Assembly (NCBI GenBank): GCA_947426875.1
Contig: CANEFU010000012.1
Location: forward strand, 1-12,559
From: an uncultured Clostridium sp.
GTDB taxonomy: Bacteria > Bacillota > Clostridia > TANB77 > CAG-508
Length of the DNA stretch: 12,559 bases
Reading direction: 5' to 3'
The position numbers were made by a program, and so were the translations under genes. Under the pieces are notes generated by a model, which did no database searches, was not told the DNA's origin, and saw only the letters and a list, made by a program, of their open reading frames with translations. This document shows, piece by piece, positions 4,737 to 12,010 of this stretch; the stretch's first letter is position 1; each line of letters starts with the position of its first letter.

Positions 4737-6085
4737 TAAAATTAAGCCCCAAATATGATGAATTTCTAAGGATTAAATGCAAGAGAGAATTTTTAGAAGG
4801 GACAACGGCAGCGGGAAAAACAACGGTAGGAATATTCAAATTTATGTGCATGGTTGCAGACTCAGATAAAAGATTTCATGTAATAGCAGGAGACGATGTA
4901 GGAACAGTTGAAAAAAATATAATAAACGCAGAAAACGGATTACTAGAACAATTTGAAGGCATAGCAGAATACTATAGAAAGGGTAAAGATAAGATAGGAC
5001 TTCCACATATAGAGTATGAAACTAACAGAGGAACAAAAATAATATATATATGTGGATATGGTGACCAACGAAGATGGAAAAAGGTATTAGGTGGACAAGT
5101 AGGATGTGCATTATTAGATGAGGTTAATCTTGTGAATATGGAGTTTATGAGAGAAATTACTCATAGATGCAAATATATGATGACAACATCAAATCCAGAT
5201 GACCCAAAACTTGACATATATAAAGAGTTTATAAATAAAAGTAGACCAATAAAAAAATACGAAAAAGACTATCCATTAGAATTATTAAAAGAACTAAAAG
5301 AAACACATGTAAAAGGTTGGGTGCATTGGTACTTTACATTTAATGATAATGCTAGTTTAACTAAAGAAGATATACAAGAAAAAATAGATGCTACACCAGT
5401 TGGAACTAAGATGTATAAAAACAAAATACAAGGCTTGAGAGGTAAGGCAACAGGATTATGTTTTGATTTACAACCTAAAAACATAATAACAGTAGAACAA
5501 GCAAAACAAATGAAATTTCAAATATTTTCCGTTGGTTGTGATACATCATATTCAAAAGAAAGCCACGATAAAGTAACATTAGAAGGTATAGGAATAACAG
5601 TAGATGGTAAATGTGTACTACTAAAAGAAAGAACATTTAACAATAAAGATAGAACCATACCATTTGCTCCATCAGATGTAGTTCAATGGATTGTAGAGTT
5701 TATGGAAGAGTTCAAAAACGAATGGGGATTTGCAAGAACTTGTTTTATAGATAATGCAGACCAAGGAACTATAATGGAAGCACAAAAAGCTAAAAGACAA
5801 AATAGCTTGATATATGATTTTAAAAATGCTTGGAAAAAAACAAAAATAATCACTAGAGTTCAACTACAAGAAAGTTGGTTGGGAACTGGTGATTTTTTAA
5901 TTGTTGAAACTTGCAAAGATTACATAGATGAATGTAACAGATATTCATTTGATGAAGATAATCAGCCAGAAGATGGAAATGACCACTCAATAAACGGTGG
6001 ACAATACGCTTGGTTGCCATATAAAAAGAAAATAGGTAACTGGGAAGTAATAAAAAAAATTATTAAAGATGAAAGTGAAGAATAG
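4733..6085 (+). CDS. terL: Terminase large subunit (ATPase-nuclease packaging motor), 450 aa
   Basis: The ATG overlaps the terS stop. The N-terminal ATPase has a Walker A variant GTTAAGKT (residues 23-30), Walker B ALLDE (acidic pair D129-E130) and coupling motif TTSNPD (151-156). The C-terminal RNase H-like nuclease shows acidic residues D270 (SVGCDTSY), D340 (CFIDNADQG) and D417 (DHSI). Length and motif order match the PBSX/Terminase_3-type large subunits of Gram-positive siphophages. The protein docks at the portal, drives DNA into the procapsid and cuts it. All key residues are present and the frame is intact. Confidence 0.95.
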   Translation: MIKLSPKYDEFLRIKCKREFLEGTTAAGKTTVGIFKFMCMVADSDKRFHVIAGDDVGTVEKNIINAENGLLEQFEGIAEYYRKGKDKIGLPHIEYETNRGTKIIYICGYGDQRRWKKVLGGQVGCALLDEVNLVNMEFMREITHRCKYMMTTSNPDDPKLDIYKEFINKSRPIKKYEKDYPLELLKELKETHVKGWVHWYFTFNDNASLTKEDIQEKIDATPVGTKMYKNKIQGLRGKATGLCFDLQPKNIITVEQAKQMKFQIFSVGCDTSYSKESHDKVTLEGIGITVDGKCVLLKERTFNNKDRTIPFAPSDVVQWIVEFMEEFKNEWGFARTCFIDNADQGTIMEAQKAKRQNSLIYDFKNAWKKTKIITRVQLQESWLGTGDFLIVETCKDYIDECNRYSFDEDNQPEDGNDHSINGGQYAWLPYKKKIGNWEVIKKIIKDESEE

Positions 6086-6086
6086 C

Positions 6087-6353
6087 ATGAATAATAATAT
6101 ATATAAGAAAAGAACATTAAAAGTAGAAGCTTTTAAACTTGAAAAAAATCGAATTTTTCCAAGTTGGTTTATAAAAAACAAACAAATAGAAAAAATTAGT
6201 TTTGATAGTGCTGAATTTATAGAAGTAAAAATAAGAACATATCTAGGCTATGAAACAGCACGACAAGGAGATTACATCATAAAAGAAAACAATTATATAC
6301 ATGCTTGCCCAGGAACAATATTTAAAGAAAGATATAAGAAAGTAGAGGAGTAA
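6087..6353 (+). CDS. Small phage protein with GDYIIK motif, about 88 aa
   Basis: I start at ATG 6087, one base after the terL stop, instead of the in-frame ATG at 6069, which would overlap terL and lacks a ribosome binding site; a weak AAGTGAAG precedes 6087. The product begins with a KKRTLKVEAFKL segment and ends with QGDYIIKENNYIHACPGTIF before a short charged tail. This matches a widespread small phage family whose members open with a VEA-x-x-W/L strand and close with PGDYIIKG and a Y-P-C-K-P-D-I-F stretch. The function of that family is not established to my knowledge. Its location between terminase and portal is unusual but within the operon. Confidence 0.7.
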   Translation: MNNNIYKKRTLKVEAFKLEKNRIFPSWFIKNKQIEKISFDSAEFIEVKIRTYLGYETARQGDYIIKENNYIHACPGTIFKERYKKVEE

Positions 6354-6354
6354 C

Positions 6355-7813
6355 ATGGGAACAGTCAACGATAAATTGAAAGATATGGTACGAAACTGGT
6401 TAAATATACAACCATCACCACGGAAATTCAATAACAATACAAGAAACAAATACATTTGAAGGTAGCTGCTTTAGAAATTTGTTATGGTATAGAGGAGAAG
6501 CATCAGAGTTACATCAATATTATACGCAAACTGACGACATGATGGGAAACGCTAAATTTTGGGCAGCAGAAAGTACAAATGGTATAGATTTTAGAAAAAT
6601 ACATACTGGGCTACCTGCAATGATTATTGATATGTTAGCAGATATAATAGTAGATAGTTTTAATAAAATAACAATATCTAATAATGACCAAGCACAAAAA
6701 GATTGGGAAGATATTGCAAAAGATAACGATTTCAAAGAAATAGTAAAACAATCAATAATAGATGTATTTGTTGAACATGATGGAGCATTTAAAATAAGTT
6801 ATGATACAGATATAAGTAAATATCCTATAATAGAATTTTATCCAGGTAGTAAAGTAGAGTTTGAATATACAAGAGGAAGAATAACAGCAATAATTTTCAA
6901 GAACTATTACGATAAAAAGAATTACACTTATATATTAAAAGAAAGATACGATAAAAAGAGTATAACATATAAATTATACAAAAACGATAATGAATGTAAA
7001 CTATCAGAGCTAGAAGAAACAAAAGACTTAAAAGAAATAGCAGATAATACTTTTATGATGGCAATTCCTATGATGTTTAATAAATCAAAGAAATTCAAAG
7101 GTAGAGGCCAAAGTATAATTGAAAAGAAAATAGATGCATTTGATAGCTATGATGAAGTGTGGTCACAATGGATAGATGCAATCAGAGATAATAAAACAAT
7201 AGAATATATTCCAGAAGATTTATTGCCTACAGATGGGAACGGCAACTATTTAAAGCCAAATACATTTGATAGAAGATTTACTAAGATAGGAAGTAGTAAT
7301 TCTGAAACAGAGTCAGATAAAATAACAAGAAGCAATAGCAACTTTGATTATGAAGGAATGCTACAAAGCTATATAACAGCATTAGATTTGTGCCTACAAG
7401 GATTAATAAGTCCTAGCACATTAGGAATAGATGTAAAGAAATTAGACAATGCAGATTCTCAGAGAGAAAAAGAAAAAGCGACACAGTATACAAGAGGAAA
7501 AGTATTAGACGTTTTAGAAAAGGTTATTCCTAAAGTAGTATGCATTTCCTTAATGGCTTATGATAAAGCAAGGAATAAAACTGCAGGAGAATATGAGGCA
7601 ACAGCAGATTTTAAGGAATATGCCAACCCTTCATTTGAAGCAACTGTAGAAACAGTATCAAAGGCTAGACCAAATCAAAATATAATGAGTATCGAAAAAG
7701 CAGTTGATACAATGTATGGAGACAGCCTAACTAAAGAAGAAAAAGAAGAAGAAGTAAAAAGAATAAAAGAAGAACAAGGAATTATAGAAAAGCCTGAACC
7801 ATCATTGTTTTAG
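6355..7813 (+). CDS. Portal protein (SPP1 gp6-like), expressed through a +1 frameshift, about 485 aa
   Basis: The ATG at 6355 has GAGGAG (6345-6350) in front and reads MGTVNDKLKDMVRNWLNIQ to CCA (6418-6420), a typical portal N-terminus. The next codon is CGG (6421-6423); the zero frame then stops at TGA 6457-6459. The +1 frame continues as GNSITIQETNTFEG and RNLLWYRGEASELHQYY, the conserved portal segment, and runs to TAG 7811-7813. That frame has an in-frame TAA at 6401-6403 and its first ATG lies inside the conserved LLWYRG region with no ribosome binding site, so a second start there would lose a conserved part. With the shift the length is about 485 residues, near SPP1 gp6 (503). The protein forms the ring through which DNA enters. 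Recoding or a 1-base insertion are both possible. Confidence 0.85.
6418..6424 (+). promoter_or_regulatory. Candidate +1 frameshift site, CCA CGG A
   Basis: The change of frame must occur between the +1-frame stop at 6401-6403 and the zero-frame stop at 6457-6459. CGG at 6421-6423 lies within this window; skipping its C yields GGA (glycine), as at 1316-1322. The shared string across the two sites is CACGGA. No upstream Shine-Dalgarno-like stimulator or strong downstream stem is visible. Confidence 0.55.
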
Positions 7814-7824
7814 GTGGTGATTAA

Positions 7825-9312
7825 ATGCAAGAATATGATATAAAAGCTATAATGGAAGAAATAGAACAAGATTTAATTGTAAGAATGAAAAGGACATTAT
7901 GGAGTCATAAAGAAGATGAAAAAACAAAAGGGTTTAATTGGCCACAATGGCAAGCTTTAAAACTAAAACAATTTCAAGAATACAGAGACGTTAATAAAAG
8001 ACTATTTAATAAAAAAACAAAGGCGTTAAATAGATATTTATACAAGCATATGAAAAAGCAGTTTAAAGAAGGTGCAGCAAGGATAAATAAAGAAGCAATA
8101 AAAGTAGGAATTATAAAAAGAGAAGATTCGCAATTAGGTGGGTCTTTTTTTGGATTAAATCATAGAAAATTAGATGCACTAATTAAAAGCACCAAAGAAG
8201 ATATGAAAGATGTAAAATATGCTACTTTAAGAATGGCAAATGACCAGTATAGACAAATTATATTCAAAGCTCAAGTATATGCTAATACTGGAGCAGGAAC
8301 AGTAAAACAAGCAATAGATATGGCAACAAAAGATTTTCTAGCAAAAGGATTTAATTGTATCGAATATAAAGATGGTTCAAGACATAATATAGCAGATTAT
8401 TGTGACATGGTAATTAGAACAGCAAACAAAAGAGCAAGCTTAATGGGTGAAGGCGAAATGCGAAAAAAGTTAGGCAATTCGTTAGTATATATTTCTAAAC
8501 ATGGTGGAGCTTGTGACAAATGTACACCGTGGGAGGGAAGAGTATATATTGATAATGTTTGGTCAGGTGGTACAGAAAAAGATGGAAAATATCCGATGCT
8601 TAGTACTGCAATAGAAAGTGGATTATTTCACCCAAGATGTCAGCATGGTTCAAGTACATATTATGAAGGAATAAACAATGAACCAAAAGAAGTAACACAA
8701 GCAAAACATAATCATAACAAAGAAGATAAATACGCACAATATTTACAGCAAAGACAAAAACAATATGAAAGATTAGCAATAGGTAGTTTATTGCCTGAAA
8801 ATGCATTAAATTACCAAAAAAAAGCCAATGAATTGCAAAATCAAATAGAAAGTAGTAAAATAGTGCTATCAAATGAAGAGCAATATGCAATAAATCAATA
8901 TATTAGTTCTGAAAGCTATATATTAAATGAAATATTAAGAAAAGAATTAAAATTAACAGAACAACAAAAAGTATTTATAAATAATTTAGACAAAGCTTTA
9001 GATAAGTTTCCAAAATACGAAGGAAACGTTACACGTTCAATATTACTAGATGAAGATAAATTAAAAGACTTTTTAGAAAATCATAAATCGAAAAATAATG
9101 TAATTTATAAAGCCTATACTTCAACGACTGCAGGGAATAGATATAATAATGACAGTAATGTAGAATTACATATAAAATCTAAAAGCGGAAAAGATATAAG
9201 AAGATTCAACAAAGAAGAACAGGAAATATTATTTAAAAGAAATACGAAATTCCAAATAATTAATTCAAAAATAATAAATAATACATATCATATTTTTATG
9301 GAGGAAATATAA
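7825..9312 (+). CDS. Minor head protein fused to an ADP-ribosyltransferase domain, 495 aa
   Basis: AGGTGGTGA precedes the ATG, overlapping the portal stop. Residues 1-300 are a phage minor head protein (Phage_min_cap2/Mu gpF-like) with the metal-site signature C230-x2-C233 (GGACDKCTPWEGRVY) and H269-P-R-C272-x-H274. The C-terminal part (about 350-495) has the three marks of toxin-type ADP-ribosyltransferases: an arginine on a strand (VTRSIL, R404), a YTSTT stretch (432-435) standing for the S-T-S motif, and E465-Q-E467 followed by ILFKRNTKFQII, the E-x-E loop and closing strand. The STS motif reads S-T-T, a small departure. Such fusions occur in Firmicutes phages; the protein may be injected with the DNA to modify host targets. 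Activity is inferred. Confidence 0.85.
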   Translation: MQEYDIKAIMEEIEQDLIVRMKRTLWSHKEDEKTKGFNWPQWQALKLKQFQEYRDVNKRLFNKKTKALNRYLYKHMKKQFKEGAARINKEAIKVGIIKREDSQLGGSFFGLNHRKLDALIKSTKEDMKDVKYATLRMANDQYRQIIFKAQVYANTGAGTVKQAIDMATKDFLAKGFNCIEYKDGSRHNIADYCDMVIRTANKRASLMGEGEMRKKLGNSLVYISKHGGACDKCTPWEGRVYIDNVWSGGTEKDGKYPMLSTAIESGLFHPRCQHGSSTYYEGINNEPKEVTQAKHNHNKEDKYAQYLQQRQKQYERLAIGSLLPENALNYQKKANELQNQIESSKIVLSNEEQYAINQYISSESYILNEILRKELKLTEQQKVFINNLDKALDKFPKYEGNVTRSILLDEDKLKDFLENHKSKNNVIYKAYTSTTAGNRYNNDSNVELHIKSKSGKDIRRFNKEEQEILFKRNTKFQIINSKIINNTYHIFMEEI

Positions 9313-9315
9313 AAT

Positions 9316-9459
9316 ATGGCCGAAAAGAAATTATTTCAAGACAAAAGATGGGTACAAAATCCAGGTGGAGTTGTAATAGGGACGTCAAAAATAACAGAAG
9401 AGTCTAAAAAATGGGCAGATGAATTAATAAAACAAATAGAAGAGGAAAAATCTAAATAA
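9316..9459 (+). CDS. Small phage protein of unknown function, 47 aa
   Basis: GGAGG (9300-9304), inside the last codons of the previous gene, lies 11 bases before the ATG. The 47 residues start MAEKKLFQDKRWVQNPGGVV, continue through a TSKITEESKKWADEL helix and end with a charged EEEKSK tail. It follows the minor head gene by three bases and so belongs to the late operon. I do not recognise a family. It is the last gene before the inserted cassette at 9460-10061. Confidence 0.65.
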   Translation: MAEKKLFQDKRWVQNPGGVVIGTSKITEESKKWADELIKQIEEEKSK

Positions 9460-9467
9460 TTTTGATA

Positions 9468-9511
9468 TTCGACAAATTTCAACAGCATTCGACATTGTAA
9501 AATGCTATACT
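9468..9511 (+). promoter_or_regulatory. Promoter with three tandem Spo0A-box-like heptamers
   Basis: TTCGACA (9468-9474), TTCAACA (9478-9484) and TTCGACA (9488-9494) repeat with an exact 10-base period. The outer two are the perfect reverse complement of the Spo0A box TGTCGAA; the middle one differs at one base. An extended -10, TGC-TATACT (9503-9511), follows. The -35 position for a 17-base spacer (9483-9488) has no TTGACA-like hexamer and touches the last two boxes, as in promoters activated by a bound response regulator. The first downstream gene is the zinc-ribbon/TM2 gene. Regulation by Spo0A is an inference from the motif. Confidence 0.55.
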
Positions 9512-9546
9512 CTTTTTGTAATATAATTAAAAGGAGATGTATTTCT

Positions 9547-9912
9547 ATGGAAGAAACACAAGTAAAAACTAAATTTTGTAAGTTTTGTGGCTCAAAAATA
9601 CCAGAAGATGCAATAATGTGTACTCATTGTGGAAGACAAGTAGAACAGATGAAAGTTGAAAATCCTAATATAGTAATTAACAACACAAACACAAATACAA
9701 ACACTAACAATGTAACTACTGGATATACAGGCAAACCTAAAAATAAATGGGTGGCATTAGCATTATGCATCTTTACAATATGTGGGCACAAATTTTATGA
9801 AGGAAAAATGGGAATGGGAATATTGTATTTATTTACAATGGGACTATTTGGAATAGGATGGGTTTTAGATATAATATCATTGTTGTTTAAACCAAACCCA
9901 TATTATGTTTAA
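9547..9912 (+). CDS. Zinc-ribbon and TM2-domain membrane protein, 121 aa
   Basis: I start at ATG 9547, preceded by AAGGAG (9531-9536), and not at the upstream in-frame ATG at 9502, which lies within the promoter. A zinc ribbon occupies residues 11-29 (C11-x2-C14 and C25-x2-C28), then an Asn/Thr repeat linker, then a TM2-type domain (about 66-115) with two hydrophobic spans separated by a GHKFYEGKMGMG turn. Proteins with this layout are usually host membrane proteins of unknown role. It is flanked by its own promoter and terminator, and interrupts the late operon, which marks it as a moron (an added gene expressed on its own). Confidence 0.8.
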   Translation: MEETQVKTKFCKFCGSKIPEDAIMCTHCGRQVEQMKVENPNIVINNTNTNTNTNNVTTGYTGKPKNKWVALALCIFTICGHKFYEGKMGMGILYLFTMGLFGIGWVLDIISLLFKPNPYYV

Positions 9913-9921
9913 TATTTTATA

Positions 9922-9948
9922 GCACTTGTAGAAATACAAGTGTTTTTT
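9922..9948 (+). terminator. Rho-independent terminator of the zinc-ribbon/TM2 gene
   Basis: CACTTGTA (9923-9930) and TACAAGTG (9935-9942) form a perfect 8-pair stem with a GAAA loop and a T run to 9948. It lies 10 bases after the stop codon and 5 bases before the tRNA. Confidence 0.85.
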
Positions 9949-9952
9949 ATAT

Positions 9953-10026
9953 GCAAGTTTAGTGTAATGGTAGCACAACAGTCTCCAAAACTGTTTGTAG
10001 TAGTTCGAATCTATTAACTTGTGCCA
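9953..10026 (+). tRNA. tRNA-Trp (anticodon CCA), phage-encoded
   Basis: A full cloverleaf of 74 nt is visible. Acceptor GCAAGTT (9953-9959) pairs with AACTTGT (10016-10022, G-U at the end); D stem GTGT/GCAC with loop AATGGTA; anticodon stem ACAGT/ACTGT with loop CTCCAAA, so U33 then anticodon CCA and A37; four-base variable loop; T stem AGTAG/CTATT with loop TTCGAAT; discriminator G and an encoded CCA end. It reads UGG as tryptophan. It sits between two terminators with no visible promoter of its own, so expression depends on read-through of the terminator at 9922-9948 or of the late operon transcript. Confidence 0.92.
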
Positions 10027-10037
10027 TTTTTACAATT

Positions 10038-10061
10038 AGAGCTTTAAAAGGCTCTTTTTTT
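10038..10061 (+). terminator. Rho-independent terminator after the tRNA
   Basis: AGAGCT (10038-10043) pairs with GGCTCT (10050-10055, one T-G pair) around a TTAAAA loop, followed by seven T. It closes the accessory cassette. The stem is short, which may allow read-through into the scaffold gene. Confidence 0.7.
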
Positions 10062-10109
10062 AATGTAAAAAAATATAGTCGACGGACTTTAAACGGGGGA
10101 GGTTCCGAT

Positions 10110-10724
10110 ATGGAAAACGAAAAAAAACAAAATGATGTAGATACTCAGACTACTGCAGATAACAAAGCTCAGGATAATAAAGAGCAAGTTAAAGCTGAAA
10201 ACAAAAATGAGGGTGAGAAAACTAAAAAACAAGTAGCCCAAAAGGGCGAAGATGGTTCAATAGTTTTTAAAAATCAAGATGAGTTGGATGGATTTATTAG
10301 AAGAATGTATGCTAAAGGGGCAGAAAAAGCTGGACAAGGTGAAACTTCTAAACAAGTTCAAGAAACTCAAAACAAGCAAGAAGAGCAAGGACAAGAAGAA
10401 CCAAAGGAAGCTATTCAAACAGATTATACAGATAAAATTGCACTTGCTATGGCCAAAGCAGGAGTTGATGTTCAAAAAGTTGAGAGAGCGGCTAGATTGG
10501 TTGATATGTCTAAAGTTTTAGAAAAAGGTGTTGTAAATTCTAAAAAACTTGAAGACGAAATTAATGCAGTAATTGCAGAATTTCCAGAGCTTAAAAACGC
10601 AAAGGAAGAAGAAAAAGAAGAAAAAGGGTTTAAGTTTGGAGCAACTGAAAGTTCTTCAAATGCAAATCAAACACAAAAAAGACCTGTAGCCACAAAAAGA
10701 TGGAACAGGTTTAATAATTTTTAG
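10110..10724 (+). CDS. Capsid scaffold protein, 204 aa
   Basis: GGGGGAGG (10095-10102) lies 7 bases before the ATG, an unusually strong site as fits a highly made protein. The product is acidic, Q/E/K-rich and low in hydrophobics, with no globular core until about residues 47-75 (DGSIVFKNQDELDGFIRRMY) and 108-155 (helical, with KIALAMAKAGVDVQKVERAA). It ends in a basic tail with KRWNRFNNF, as expected for the capsid-binding end of a scaffold. Location immediately before the major capsid gene supports the call. Several other frames are open in parallel here because of the A-rich composition; they are not genes. Confidence 0.85.
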   Translation: MENEKKQNDVDTQTTADNKAQDNKEQVKAENKNEGEKTKKQVAQKGEDGSIVFKNQDELDGFIRRMYAKGAEKAGQGETSKQVQETQNKQEEQGQEEPKEAIQTDYTDKIALAMAKAGVDVQKVERAARLVDMSKVLEKGVVNSKKLEDEINAVIAEFPELKNAKEEEKEEKGFKFGATESSSNANQTQKRPVATKRWNRFNNF

Positions 10725-10737
10725 GAGGTAATTAATT

Positions 10738-11721
10738 ATGGCAAAATCATTAAATTATGCAGAGGTATGGCTTCCAGACCTATTAGAAATCATGGAGCAA
10801 GACAGTTTGACATCACCATTTATAACTACAAATGTTAAATGGTTAGGTGCTAAAACATTTCATTTTACACAAATGAGTACAGGTGGTTATAAATCACACA
10901 ATAGAAAAGGTGGCTGGAATAGAGGAGAATACAGCCAAGAAGATGTTCCATTTACATTAACACACGACAGAGATATAGAATTTTTAGTAGATGTAGCAGA
11001 TGTTGATGAAACAAACGAAACAGCATCTATAAAGAATATTTCAAAAGTATTCCACCAAACACAACAAGTTCCAGAAATGGATGCATATTTCTTCTCAAAA
11101 GTTGCAACAGAAGCACAAAAACTAACAGGATATCATAGTGAAACAGCTGAAAGTGCATGGACAAAGGCTAATGTATTTTCAAAATTAAAATCTATGATAG
11201 GTGCAGGAAAATTAAGAAGATATGTTCAAAAAGGAGCATTAATTTGCTATGTAAGAAGTTTTATAATGGATTTATTGGAACAATCTACTGAATTTACAAG
11301 AAAAATTGAAATGACACAAATAGCAGAAGGTGGAATGGGAATTGAAACAAGAGTTACTGAAATAGACGGTGTAACTATTATGGAAGTAATAGACGATGAA
11401 AGATTTTATGATAAATTTGATTTTTCAGATGGATTTTTACCAGTTGCAAAAGTTACAGCTGATGCATCTAAAAACATAGCAGCAGTTACAGGTTCTCATA
11501 AAATTAATGTTTTAATAGCATCTCCTTTAACAGTAAAAACAGTTCCAAAAATAAATAATATTTATTATTTCGCACCAGGAAATCATACAGAAGGCGATGG
11601 TTATTTATATCAAGACCACTCATTATCTGATACATTTGTATTTCCAAACGGAAAAGATAATAAAATTGACAGTATATATGTTGATGTTGATACAACAGAA
11701 TATACAGAATCAGAAGAATAG
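10738..11721 (+). CDS. Major capsid protein (HK97-fold type), 327 aa
   Basis: AGGAGGT stands before the ATG. The 327-residue protein starts MAKSLNYAEVWLPDLLEIM and has the usual layout of HK97-fold shell proteins of Clostridia siphophages: an N-terminal arm, an extended loop segment rich in G/R/N (GGYKSHNRKGGWNRGEYS), a long spine helix, and a peripheral domain with TEIDGVTIMEVIDDERF and a later HKINVLIASPLTV strand pair. The C-terminus is acidic (DTTEYTESEE). Codon use is slightly less A-rich than in its neighbours, common for a highly expressed gene. It directly follows the scaffold and precedes head-completion genes. Confidence 0.88.
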   Translation: MAKSLNYAEVWLPDLLEIMEQDSLTSPFITTNVKWLGAKTFHFTQMSTGGYKSHNRKGGWNRGEYSQEDVPFTLTHDRDIEFLVDVADVDETNETASIKNISKVFHQTQQVPEMDAYFFSKVATEAQKLTGYHSETAESAWTKANVFSKLKSMIGAGKLRRYVQKGALICYVRSFIMDLLEQSTEFTRKIEMTQIAEGGMGIETRVTEIDGVTIMEVIDDERFYDKFDFSDGFLPVAKVTADASKNIAAVTGSHKINVLIASPLTVKTVPKINNIYYFAPGNHTEGDGYLYQDHSLSDTFVFPNGKDNKIDSIYVDVDTTEYTESEE

Positions 11722-11734
11722 GAGGTATTGAGAT

Positions 11735-11998
11735 ATGATAAAAGTTCAAAGAGATAATGCAGTATTATCTGTTAAAGAAGAAGATTTAGCTCAATACGAA
11801 GCGAGAGGCTATAAGAAAATAGAATCTGCTAAAAAAGTAGCTTCTAAAGATTTAGGAAAAGAGTTAAAAGAATTAGCAAAAGCTAATGAAGAATTAACGA
11901 AAAAAGCAACTGACGTTGAAAAAGAAAAAGAAGAATTAGCAAAAGCTAATGAAGAATTAACGAAAAAGGTTGCTGAATTAGAAAAGAAATTAAAATAA
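11735..11998 (+). CDS. Coiled-coil head-module protein, 87 aa
   Basis: AGGAGGT precedes the ATG. Residues 1-28 form a short domain (MIKVQRDNAVLSVKEEDLAQ, then EARGYKKI) resembling the small folded head of capsid-proximal proteins that follow the major capsid gene. The remainder is a heptad coiled coil, in which a block containing ELAKANEELTKK occurs twice, 21 residues (three heptads) apart. Such genes between capsid and connector often encode head-tail joining or decoration subunits; which applies here is not visible. Confidence 0.75.
   Translation: MIKVQRDNAVLSVKEEDLAQYEARGYKKIESAKKVASKDLGKELKELAKANEELTKKATDVEKEKEELAKANEELTKKVAELEKKLK
11868..11967 (+). repeat. 37-bp perfect direct repeat inside the coiled-coil gene
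   Basis: 11868-11904 and 11931-11967 are identical over 37 bases, offset by 63 bases. The offset is 21 codons, so the reading frame and heptad register are kept. The identity, including third codon positions, points to recent duplication. Confidence 0.9.
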
Positions 11999-12010
11999 GA
12001 GGTGTTGCAA

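Noticed and set aside
6479..7813. Portal starting at the first downstream initiator (6479) as a separate short gene
   Set aside because: The codon at 6479 is TTG within the conserved RNLLWYRG segment and has no ribosome binding site. The upstream coding sequence continues the portal N-terminus in the neighbouring frame.
9502..9546. Upstream ATG giving a 136-residue form of the zinc-ribbon/TM2 protein
   Set aside because: It falls within the -10 region and has no ribosome binding site, while ATG 9547 has AAGGAG at a suitable distance.
10083..10109. In-frame CGG upstream of the scaffold ATG as a third recoding site
   Set aside because: There is no start codon upstream in any frame that would lead into it, and the strong GGGGGAGG explains initiation at 10110.
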